Shown: in pieces, positions 1 to 5,358 of the stretch
How the letters are laid out: every line of letters begins with the position of its first letter
Numbering within the stretch: the stretch's first letter is position 1
Assembly (NCBI GenBank): GCA_019246575.1
Contig: JAFAQG010000709.1
Span: forward strand, 1 to 5,360
DNA length: 5,360 bases
Reading direction: 5' to 3'
From: Acidobacteriaceae bacterium
GTDB lineage: Bacteria > Acidobacteriota > Terriglobia > Bryobacterales > Bryobacteraceae
The notes under the pieces: generated by a model
The model's input: the letters and a program-made list of their open reading frames with translations, nothing else
Database searches by the model: none
What the model was told of the DNA's origin: nothing
Translations under genes and position numbers: made by a program

Positions 1-146
1 TGTTTCAGCACGCACAACACATTCAGATCCGAGGCGTGCTCATTGTAATCGCCGGCCGCAGCCGAGCCGTATAAAATCGCCGATACCAGAGCATCGCCCA
101 GTGCGGGCTTGAGCCGGCTGACTAATCCGGAAAGTTTTTCTTCCAA
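1..146 (-). CDS. Nucleotidyltransferase-fold protein, N-terminal 48 codons (partial)
   Basis: The reading frame enters from a TTG at 146 and runs off the left edge after 48 codons. TTG is chosen because an in-frame TAA lies two codons upstream and a strong Shine-Dalgarno (GGAGGAG, 156-162) sits 9 bases before it; no ATG is available. Residues 26-46 read YGSAAAG, then DYNEHA, then SDLNVLCV. This matches the polymerase-beta-type nucleotidyltransferase signature (GS followed about 10 residues later by SDxD), with G27, S28, S39 and D40 present. The second metal-binding Asp of SDxD is Asn42 here, so catalysis may be altered or lost. The gene starts 25 bases after the TPM gene stop on the same strand, so co-transcription is likely. 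Substrate unknown; the rest of the protein is outside the window. I am confident of the frame, less so of activity. Confidence 0.72.
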   Translation of the reverse strand, partial: MEEKLSGLVSRLKPALGDALVSAILYGSAAAGDYNEHASDLNVLCVLK

Positions 147-155
147 ATGTTAGCG

Positions 156-162
156 CTCCTCC
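156..162 (-). promoter_or_regulatory. Shine-Dalgarno of the TTG-started nucleotidyltransferase gene
   Basis: On the minus strand 162-156 reads GGAGGAG, with 9 bases to the TTG at 146. It lies in the 25-base gap after the TPM stop. This is the clearest ribosome binding site in the window and it decides the non-ATG start. Confidence 0.7.
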
Positions 163-171
163 GAGTTGAAA

Positions 172-1020
172 CTACCAGTTACTGCTTGCGCCGCCGCCGC
201 CGGCATCACCTCCGCCGAAACCCCCGAAACCACCGCCCGCACCCGAGCCGCTGCCGAACCCGCCGCCATCACCCCAACCGCCCCAGCCGCCGTAGCGCCG
301 CCCAGTGCCAAGGAGATTCCCCAGCAGCACGCCAGTCCAGAAGCCTCCCGGGCCCCCGCCTCGGCCACTGCGCGACCCACGTCCGAAAAGCCACAACAGG
401 AATAAAATGCCCAGAAGAATCAGCCAACCCGGAATCTGCGGCGACGTGCGGACGTCCACGCTGCGCGGCTGATTTTGCGGCGGCTGTAACTGATCGGAGA
501 AGGCAATACCCTTACCTTGCGCAATCTGGTCGGCCATGCTGCCGGCGGCCGCCATCAAAGCTGCCCCATACTGCCCCGCTCGCAAGTCGGGACGCATCGC
601 CCGCAACGTGCTGCCGGAAAAACCGTCCGTCAGATAAGGCTCAATCCCGCGGCCTGTTTCGATGTCGTCCAAACGATCTTTAACGGCGAGCAGAAGTAAA
701 ACGCCCTGATTCGTCTTCCGGTCGCCCACGCCCCAGTGGCGAAACAGATCGAGCGCAAAATCCCGGATCGGCTGCCCCTGTAGTGAATCGATTGTTACCA
801 GCGCGAACTGAACCCCAAGCTGCTGCTCCACTTTCGTGCAAAATTGCTCCAGCTGCTCTTTCGATTGCGCATCGAGAACATGCGCAAAATCGTTTACATA
901 TCCGGTCGGCTTCGGAAATGATTTGGCATCGATAGCTCCGAGCGCGGACACCGCGACTGCAGCAAGGGCCAGGGCCAAACTCGCAGCGCGCACAGCGGCT
1001 CGGAACTTCCGCTTAGGCAT
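172..1020 (-). CDS. TPM-domain protein (YgcG-like) with signal peptide, one C-terminal membrane helix and Gly-rich tail
   Basis: This 282-residue protein has a basic start (MPKRKFRAAVR) and an Ala/Leu-rich hydrophobic stretch (about 12-29), giving a signal peptide or anchor. A TPM domain (PF04536, once called a TPM phosphatase domain) covers about 38-175. It shows family-typical YVNDFAHVLD, LDLFRHWGVG, NQGVLLLLAVKDR and a GRGIEPYLTD segment near 123-132. A Pro/Gln-rich linker leads to one membrane helix (about 196-213). The tail is then almost wholly Gly with Arg, Trp, Phe and Ser and ends GGGGASSNW, a common ending for this family. The domain should face the periplasm. The family's molecular role is poorly defined; links to membrane protein or photosystem repair are known only for some members. 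An in-frame TTG at 1044 would add eight residues, but the ATG at 1020 has an AGGA just upstream and TTG has no such site. It probably shares a transcript with the genes on either side. Confidence 0.9.
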   Translation of the reverse strand: MPKRKFRAAVRAASLALALAAVAVSALGAIDAKSFPKPTGYVNDFAHVLDAQSKEQLEQFCTKVEQQLGVQFALVTIDSLQGQPIRDFALDLFRHWGVGDRKTNQGVLLLLAVKDRLDDIETGRGIEPYLTDGFSGSTLRAMRPDLRAGQYGAALMAAAGSMADQIAQGKGIAFSDQLQPPQNQPRSVDVRTSPQIPGWLILLGILFLLWLFGRGSRSGRGGGPGGFWTGVLLGNLLGTGRRYGGWGGWGDGGGFGSGSGAGGGFGGFGGGDAGGGGASSNW

Positions 1021-1091
1021 GAATCCTGAGCTTAACAGCCTCAAAGTGTAACTATGCTTTCATTCCGACGCTCGCCACTGTCACTGAACTG

Positions 1092-1286
1092 TTACCCAAT
1101 CGCCCGTAGCAGCCGGGCTGGAAGAAAAATAACTGCGCTCACAAGCGCCAGCATGCCGCACACGGCGATACCGACAATTCTAAATGGAAGCAGAAACAGC
1201 CAAAGGATCGGATACAGCACCAAAGCGGCTAGCGCAAGCGGCCACGAAAGGACCAGAAGTATGCACCAGAGGAGAAATTTGACCAT
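1092..1286 (-). CDS. Small two-helix membrane protein, unknown function
   Basis: This 64-residue frame starts at ATG 1286 and ends at TAA 1092. The product is almost entirely hydrophobic. After MVK there is a first membrane segment at about 4-30, interrupted by prolines at 16 and 26. A short loop with Pro34 and Arg36 follows, then a second segment at about 37-56 and a basic end (PARLLRAIG). Such sustained hydrophobicity with positive residues at both ends is unlikely in a chance frame, and the frames on the other strand look random. Only a weak GAG-type ribosome site precedes the ATG. The stop is 71 bases before the TPM gene start on the same strand, so it may lead that operon. I recognise no named family; it could be a subunit or an accessory of the TPM protein, but that is inference from position alone. 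Confidence 0.6.
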   Translation of the reverse strand: MVKFLLWCILLVLSWPLALAALVLYPILWLFLLPFRIVGIAVCGMLALVSAVIFLPARLLRAIG

Positions 1287-1351
1287 TTGTCGCTCAACAT
1301 GCGATAGTACGACCCGATGACGACGAAAGTTCCATACCCAATTGGTATGTC
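1287..1351. promoter_or_regulatory. Divergent intergenic region with a dyad next to the phosphoesterase start
   Basis: These 65 bases separate the minus-strand small membrane protein from the plus-strand phosphoesterase, so promoters for both should lie here or nearby. I found no convincing -35/-10 pair in either direction. The one visible element is an inverted repeat, CATACC (1333-1338), a 5-base spacer CAATT, and GGTATG (1344-1349), ending two bases before the phosphoesterase ATG. It could be an operator or a small hairpin hiding the start. Arms of 6 bp are short enough to occur by chance. Confidence 0.3.
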
Positions 1352-2821
1352 ATGAGCCCTACACGCAAGCCGCAGCCGCCCCCACACAGCACGATACTGC
1401 AGAACATCAATCACATCGTCGTGGTTGTGCTCGAGAACAGATCCTTCGATCACTTGCTCGGATTTCTGTATCAGGCGAGCGGCAACGTGTCCCCACTTGG
1501 ACAACCATTTGAAGGATTAAAAGGCAATGAGAGTAACCCTGACGGGAAGGGTGGCAGTGTCCAAGTATTTCCGATCCGTCCTACAGATCCGAACGCGTAT
1601 CTTCAACCCGGTGCGAACCCTGGGGAAGGATATCTGAACACCAACTCACAACTGTTTGGCACAACACAGGCGCCGACGCCTATAGTCCCGGCTAAGAATA
1701 GCGGGTTCGTGACGAATTTTGCATACACGCTCTCGTGGGAAAGCAAAGATAAGAACGCAACCGTCCTGCCTGGAACGCAGCCTTCCGCGATTATGGGCGT
1801 CTATACGCCGGAGGCGCTGCCGGTCCTTTCCGGCTTGGCCAAAGGCTTCGCCGTGTGCGATCACTGGTTTGCCTCCGCTCCGACTGAAACCTATCCGAAC
1901 CGTGCATTTCTCTCGATGGCCACGTCGCAGGGCTTTGTTAGAGACAAATCCCGAAGTGTTTTCACTGCGCCGAGTATCTACACCGCACTTACAAAAGCAT
2001 CGGCTACATGGACGATATATGGATATGACGCCCCCCCACTGACGCGGGGAGCAGTTGCCGATGTTACGAACGCACCGGCCGGCAATTTCGGCCAGTTCCA
2101 GGATTTTCAAGCAGCAGCAAGAAACGGCAGTCTCGCGAATTACGTGTTCCTCGAACCTAAGTGGGGCAGCCAGGGGAATAGCCAACATCCTATCGACGAT
2201 ATGAGGAAAGGTGAGCAGTTTCTGGACGATATTTACTACGCGCTCAGAAACTCGCCGGTCTGGAACCAGACCTTACTCGTCATCACTTATGACGAACACG
2301 GCGGATGTTACGATCATGTTCCGCCGCCTGAGAACGCAGTCGCGCCCGATAACTCGGCAGGCGAGCTGGGTTTCGATTTCAAACGATTTGGCGTGCGCGT
2401 GCCGGCCGTTCTGGTTTCACCATTGATCGCCGCGGGCACGGTTTTCCGCAGTACGTCTGCGACCCCGTTCGATCACACCTCGATACTCGCCACGCTCGAA
2501 AAACGCTTCGGTGTCCCCAGTCTGACGAAGCGAGATGCCGCCGCGCCGGACGTCGGAGGCGTTTTGTCACTCAATCAGCCACGGACAGACGATCCTCTGA
2601 GCGGCGTCGTAGTTCCCGCAAGTTCTTCCCCGTTAGCGCTGCCCGATACTCCCGATAAATTCCAGTGCTCGCTCGCGGAGTTCGCAAGCGATCTTCCGCT
2701 GCGCGAAGATGAAGGGGCAAACCGCGAAGGCCGGCATCACGTTATGCCTCCCATAACCAGCGGAGAGCAGGCTATTGCCTACGCACGCACCCGATTTCAG
2801 AAATTTGATGCCGAGCGTTAG
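1352..2821 (+). CDS. Phosphoesterase family protein (phospholipase C / acid phosphatase type, PF04185)
   Basis: This complete 489-residue enzyme should hydrolyse phosphoester bonds; family members include non-specific phospholipase C and AcpA-type acid phosphatases. Near the N-terminus, HIVVVVLENRSFDHLLG (21-37) carries the family E-N metal-site pair (E28, N29) and D33, H34. CDHWFASAPTETYPNR (169-184) contains the nucleophile region, where Thr178 or Thr180 is the likely nucleophile near the conserved PNR. ITYDEHGGCYDHVPPP (311-326) gives the D314/E315/H316 and D321/H322 metal ligands. FDHTSILATLEKRFG (373-387) is the conserved C-terminal helix. All key blocks are present and in order. Many relatives are exported by Tat or Sec, but this protein starts MSPTRKPQPPP and goes straight into the first strand, with no signal peptide, so it looks cytoplasmic. 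The ATG at 1352 has no clear Shine-Dalgarno, but no ATG, GTG or TTG lies further upstream in the open frame. Family assignment is firm; substrate is unknown. Confidence 0.95.
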   Translation: MSPTRKPQPPPHSTILQNINHIVVVVLENRSFDHLLGFLYQASGNVSPLGQPFEGLKGNESNPDGKGGSVQVFPIRPTDPNAYLQPGANPGEGYLNTNSQLFGTTQAPTPIVPAKNSGFVTNFAYTLSWESKDKNATVLPGTQPSAIMGVYTPEALPVLSGLAKGFAVCDHWFASAPTETYPNRAFLSMATSQGFVRDKSRSVFTAPSIYTALTKASATWTIYGYDAPPLTRGAVADVTNAPAGNFGQFQDFQAAARNGSLANYVFLEPKWGSQGNSQHPIDDMRKGEQFLDDIYYALRNSPVWNQTLLVITYDEHGGCYDHVPPPENAVAPDNSAGELGFDFKRFGVRVPAVLVSPLIAAGTVFRSTSATPFDHTSILATLEKRFGVPSLTKRDAAAPDVGGVLSLNQPRTDDPLSGVVVPASSSPLALPDTPDKFQCSLAEFASDLPLREDEGANREGRHHVMPPITSGEQAIAYARTRFQKFDAER

Positions 2822-2910
2822 GAACCCTCGCGACCGCAACCCTCAGAACCGCGACCGTGACGAACGTCTGCAAAGAGCTTCAGTTCACCGCGGTGTTTAC
2901 CGCGACCGGC
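2822..2910. repeat. Three copies of CGCGACCG at the convergent gene junction
   Basis: The octamer CGCGACCG occurs at 2829-2836, 2850-2857 and 2901-2908. The motif AACCCTC also occurs twice, at 2823-2829 and 2838-2844. The first two octamers lie in the 58-base gap between the phosphoesterase stop and the convergent receiver stop; the third is inside the end of the receiver gene. There is also a GC-rich hairpin CGCGGT-GTTT-ACCGCG at 2889-2904. It is followed by no T-run on either strand, so it is not a standard intrinsic terminator. It may be the remnant of a short dispersed intergenic repeat. Confidence 0.35.
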
Positions 2911-3308
2911 TTCCACAACGCTTGCGTCACTATGAGCAAAGCTTCACGCGAAAATCTGGCCTCAACTGTACGTTTCCCATGCTCGTCAGAATGCCGGCTA
3001 CTAACCGGCGCTGTTTCTTTCAATGGAAGAAACAGGACAATGAGCCCCGGGCGCATACGTCCGGCAGTCTGGGCCAAGTCCCAAGCCGACGCGCCACACA
3101 GCTGAAGATCCGCTACGAGCAGATGGATGACGCCGTCATAAGTCCGGCAGAGCTCGACGGCTCCATCGGAAGTATCAGTCGCGAGGACGGTGTAGTTCGC
3201 CGCAACGAGAACTTTCGCCAGCGCTTCTCGTTTGTCTTCTTCTGCGTTGACGATTACCGCAGCCGTTTGAACGCAATTTGGCCTCAGCCGCGAACACGGG
3301 TACATCAT
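2880..3308 (-). CDS. Small stand-alone receiver (REC) domain protein with degenerate active site
   Basis: This 142-residue protein is essentially one response-regulator receiver domain (about 16-131) with no output domain. The pattern AAVIVNAEEDKREALAKVL, then YTVLATDTSDGAVELC (39-54), LLVADLQLCG (63-72) and RPGLIVLFL (86-94) follows the beta/alpha order of CheY-like domains. D67 is the expected phosphoacceptor. The other active-site positions are lost: the acidic pair after strand 1 is N21-A22, the Ser/Thr after strand 4 is replaced at P95, and the Lys-Pro after strand 5 is replaced around A117-R118. It may be a non-phosphorylated protein-interaction domain or a decaying gene. ATG 3308 and ATG 3305 are adjacent and equally possible; neither has a strong Shine-Dalgarno. 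It sits 89 bases after the SIR2-like gene on the same strand and has its own plausible promoter. No kinase is nearby. Confidence 0.75.
   Translation of the reverse strand: MMYPCSRLRPNCVQTAAVIVNAEEDKREALAKVLVAANYTVLATDTSDGAVELCRTYDGVIHLLVADLQLCGASAWDLAQTAGRMRPGLIVLFLPLKETAPVSSRHSDEHGKRTVEARFSREALLIVTQALWKPVAVNTAVN
3011..3035. repeat. 9-bp perfect inverted repeat inside the receiver gene
   Basis: CTGTTTCTT (3011-3019) and AAGAAACAG (3027-3035) are exact reverse complements around a 7-base loop. The element lies inside the receiver coding sequence, over residues at about 92-100 (LFLPLKETA). No T-run follows, so it is not a terminator. By rough count, an inverted repeat of this size could occur by chance in a window this long. 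Confidence 0.4.
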
Positions 3309-3336
3309 CTAATCTTTGCTTTATTGCTTGGATTAC

Positions 3337-3365
3337 ACTTTACCGAGGAAATCGGCGCATGTGAA
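3337..3365 (-). promoter_or_regulatory. Candidate sigma-70 promoter of the receiver gene
   Basis: On the minus strand, TTCACA (3365-3360, five of six matches to TTGACA) is followed after exactly 17 bases by TAAAGT (3342-3337, four of six matches to TATAAT). Transcription would start near 3330, leaving a leader of about 20 bases before ATG 3308. The spacer contains a small dyad, CCGA-TTTCC-TCGG. The position between the SIR2-like stop and the receiver start fits a separate promoter for the receiver gene. Confidence 0.45.
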
Positions 3366-3368
3366 CTA

Positions 3369-3388
3369 GGGAATCCCCTGAAATTCCC
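3369..3388. repeat. Inverted repeat between the SIR2-like and receiver genes
   Basis: GGGAAT (3369-3374) and ATTCCC (3383-3388) form a 6-bp dyad with an 8-base loop. It is ten bases past the SIR2-like stop and just upstream of the candidate receiver promoter. With no T-run after it in the transcribed direction it is a poor terminator; an operator upstream of the -35 box is the other reading. Weak support for either. Confidence 0.3.
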
Positions 3389-3397
3389 ACTCCTCCC

Positions 3398-4198
3398 TCA
3401 CTCCACTGCGTGGCGGAGCGCCTGAAAAAACTCACAAAGCCCCGCAGTGGCATCGGGCGCATCGCTGACTATCGGTTGCACGCCACGTTCGCAGAGCAGC
3501 CGTTCCTGAATCGGATTTCGTTCCACCATGAGGATATATGAGGCGGGCTTTCGTCCCTCGTCTGTATGCTGTGCCCATAACTGCCGCAGCTTATACAGCA
3601 AATACCGGATATTCGGATCGCTAAGGCTGTATCCAACGAATAAGATCGGCCGCGCCAGGCTGTCGGACCGCAAGCGGATATCGAGCGGTTCATCCAGGCT
3701 CATTCGCCGGAGAAAGTTCGACTCCGTCAGGATGATGGAAGCCGGGTCATCCAGGTCGCCATGAAACTTAATAATTTCGGTCTCGCCGGGCTTTACGTCT
3801 GCCAGATCCTGAACGCTGACTACTTTTCTGTAAGCCTTCCCTCTCTGCTCGAATGAGCGCTCGATCCAACAATCGTAATTCGTCGTGTAGATAACCGGGA
3901 AATCGAGATCGAGGATATCGTTGTGCGGTCGCGAGGACGAGATCTGAACATTATGCGGATGCCAGGTGCACCGCATCCATTCGAAAAACTCCTCGTGTGA
4001 CGATTTCTGCAGGAGGTAGTACTCGGCCAGGATCGGGAAGTCAATATGGGCCTCATCTTCAAGACCAAGCTCTTGCGCCAGGTGAGCGGTCAAAACATCG
4101 AATAGCGGTAGCCCAAGGCTGGAGGAGAGGCCCGCCCCGGCAAACAAGATTGCTTGTTTCTGTTTTATCGCTTCCGTCAGCGTTGCAGGAATGTCCAT
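3398..4198 (-). CDS. Stand-alone SIR2-like NAD-binding protein (SIR2_2 type)
   Basis: This 266-residue protein is one SIR2-like Rossmann domain. Key motifs are intact. AILFAGAGLSSSLGLP (16-31) is the GAGxS NAD-binding loop. VIYTTNYD (102-109) carries Asn107, and KFHGDLDDP (144-152) carries the catalytic His146. LTESNF lies at 157-162, and FVGYSLSDPNIRYLL (187-201) is the C-terminal signature of this branch. The ending (SYILMVERNP, then LLCERGVQPI) is usual for the family. In characterised bacterial relatives the same Asn/His pair hydrolyses NAD+, often as an anti-phage abortive effector (for example ThsA of Thoeris). NADase activity is therefore a reasonable inference, deacylase activity less so: no Cys4 zinc module is seen. 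No membrane segment or extra sensor domain is present. ATG 4198 is preceded by AGGGA with almost no spacing, a poor ribosome site, and no ATG, GTG or TTG precedes it within the open frame. The upstream amidohydrolase ends 54 bases away in the same frame. Confidence 0.9.
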   Translation of the reverse strand: MDIPATLTEAIKQKQAILFAGAGLSSSLGLPLFDVLTAHLAQELGLEDEAHIDFPILAEYYLLQKSSHEEFFEWMRCTWHPHNVQISSSRPHNDILDLDFPVIYTTNYDCWIERSFEQRGKAYRKVVSVQDLADVKPGETEIIKFHGDLDDPASIILTESNFLRRMSLDEPLDIRLRSDSLARPILFVGYSLSDPNIRYLLYKLRQLWAQHTDEGRKPASYILMVERNPIQERLLCERGVQPIVSDAPDATAGLCEFFQALRHAVE

Positions 4199-4252
4199 TC
4201 CCTGGAGTGCAGCCTTACTCTTCCGATGCAGTTGCGACTCGGGTGTTTCGTC

Positions 4253-5230
4253 CTATACGCGTGGCACCAGCAGCCGCGATTGCTGTGCCGCTGTCGCTCC
4301 CGTACTGAAAGCGGCAACCCGCGGCTGAAGAACGCGCTCCAGGTTCGAACTGAAAATCTGCAATGCTTGAGCCTCATCAAGCCCCAACTCATACAGAGCA
4401 GTGGCCTGCTGCTCGAAAATCGCCGAGTGCCACCCTCGTGGGAAAAAGCTCGAATCGGAGCCGAACAGCAGGCGCTCCAGACCGACCAGGTCTATGGACC
4501 TCCGAAATACCGTGCGTAGATCGAGACCCTCGTACATCATCCAGCGATTCGAGCTCGAGGTGTCGAGGTAAACGTTCGAACATAGATCGGCGAGCATCAA
4601 CGCCTCGCGAAATAAACCCGCACCGAAGTGCGGCACGATGAAACGAATCTGCGGAAAATGGAGAGCCACGGGATGCAACTCCAGCGGGTTCGAGTACCGC
4701 ATATCGAATTGACTCGGCAACCCGAGTTTCTTCCGAACGCCAACGCTGATTGCGCCGCAATGGACAAATACCGCCAGGCCATGATCGGACGCAATCTCGA
4801 GCAGACCCACGAGCCGTCCGTCCGTTACTGAATAAGTGTGCATTGCGGGAAACAGGCACATGCAATGGAGATAGGGATTCTCGGCCGCGGCCTTCACTCG
4901 CTCGAGAGCATCGGGCTGCAAAGGATCGACCATGAAGTGACCGTAGAAGCGGTCCGGATGCGCGCCTACGGCAAATGCGACACTTGCTTCGTCGCCATGA
5001 GCGCTGGCAATCAGCGATGCGCGCCGGACACCGTGCCGGTCCAGGTCCGTTACCCACGATTCAGTAAGGAACTGCGGGTCAGCGGGCGGGATTTGCCAGT
5101 TCAGCAGCGGAACCAGCGCCTCCGGGTTTGCTAGTTTCTTCTGGCGGGCCAGCCCACTGTAGAAGTTATGCGAAAAAAAGTGAACGTGGGCGTCGTTGAC
5201 GGGCAGATCGCCCCAGGGGCTTTGAGCCAT
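4253..5230 (-). CDS. Amidohydrolase family metal-dependent hydrolase (PF04909, TIM barrel)
   Basis: This complete 325-residue protein is of the amidohydrolase-2 type, which hydrolyses or decarboxylates small cyclic and carboxylate compounds using a bound metal. NDAHVHFF (12-19) holds the HxH metal pair H15 and H17 at the end of strand 1. VFVHCGA (154-160) holds H157, and VPHFGAG (199-205) holds H201. LLFGSDSSFFP (254-264) holds the barrel-end Asp259 typical of the family. Motif order, spacing and length are normal, so it should be active; the substrate cannot be told from sequence. There is no signal peptide, so it is cytoplasmic. ATG 5230 has no evident Shine-Dalgarno, though TATCAT, a near-perfect -10 hexamer, lies about 10 bases upstream without a matching -35. 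It ends in TAG at 4253-4255, 54 bases before the SIR2-like gene. A shared transcript is likely. Confidence 0.93.
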   Translation of the reverse strand: MAQSPWGDLPVNDAHVHFFSHNFYSGLARQKKLANPEALVPLLNWQIPPADPQFLTESWVTDLDRHGVRRASLIASAHGDEASVAFAVGAHPDRFYGHFMVDPLQPDALERVKAAAENPYLHCMCLFPAMHTYSVTDGRLVGLLEIASDHGLAVFVHCGAISVGVRKKLGLPSQFDMRYSNPLELHPVALHFPQIRFIVPHFGAGLFREALMLADLCSNVYLDTSSSNRWMMYEGLDLRTVFRRSIDLVGLERLLFGSDSSFFPRGWHSAIFEQQATALYELGLDEAQALQIFSSNLERVLQPRVAAFSTGATAAQQSRLLVPRV

Positions 5231-5277
5231 GCAAGGTCGATGATAACCCGCGAACAGCTCAGAGCCGGCCGCGCGAG

Positions 5278-5358
5278 TTATTTCGATACCGGACTACCGT
5301 GACTCCGCTCGGAAACGCCGGGCAAAGGAATCAGCTCGCTGTGTGGCGTCCCGTTGCC
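5278..5358 (-). CDS. Possible C-terminal fragment of an upstream gene
   Basis: From the right edge a minus-strand frame stays open for 26 codons and ends in TAA at 5278-5280, 47 bases before the amidohydrolase start. The visible residues begin GNGTPHSELIPLPG. The direction and spacing would suit the last codons of a preceding operon gene. However, 26 stop-free codons at this GC content are not significant, a plus-strand frame is also open here, and I recognise no family. Treat as a guess. Confidence 0.22.
   Translation of the reverse strand, partial: GNGTPHSELIPLPGVSERSHGSPVSK

Noticed and set aside
175..400. GC-rich low-complexity stretch as a possible DNA repeat array
   Set aside because: It is explained by Gly codons of the TPM protein tail; there is no fixed repeat unit.
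147..683. 178-codon plus-strand frame opposite the TPM gene
   Set aside because: It is the Arg/Pro-rich mirror of the GC-rich Gly tail; the minus-strand protein has clear TPM, signal and membrane features.
1229..1504. 91-codon minus-strand frame across the divergent region
   Set aside because: It overlaps the start of the phosphoesterase and most of the small membrane protein start region, and shows no family pattern.
2889..2904. CGCGGT-GTTT-ACCGCG hairpin as a terminator between the convergent genes
   Set aside because: There is no T-run after the stem on either strand, and it lies inside the last codons of the receiver gene.
2775..3425. 216-codon plus-strand frame spanning the phosphoesterase end and the receiver region
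   Set aside because: It is antisense to a recognisable receiver domain, overlaps the end of the phosphoesterase, is Arg-rich and patternless, and matches no family I know.
4389..5057. 222-codon minus-strand frame inside the amidohydrolase
   Set aside because: It is an out-of-frame shadow of a gene with complete metal-binding motifs; its sequence is Arg/Ser-rich and unrecognisable.
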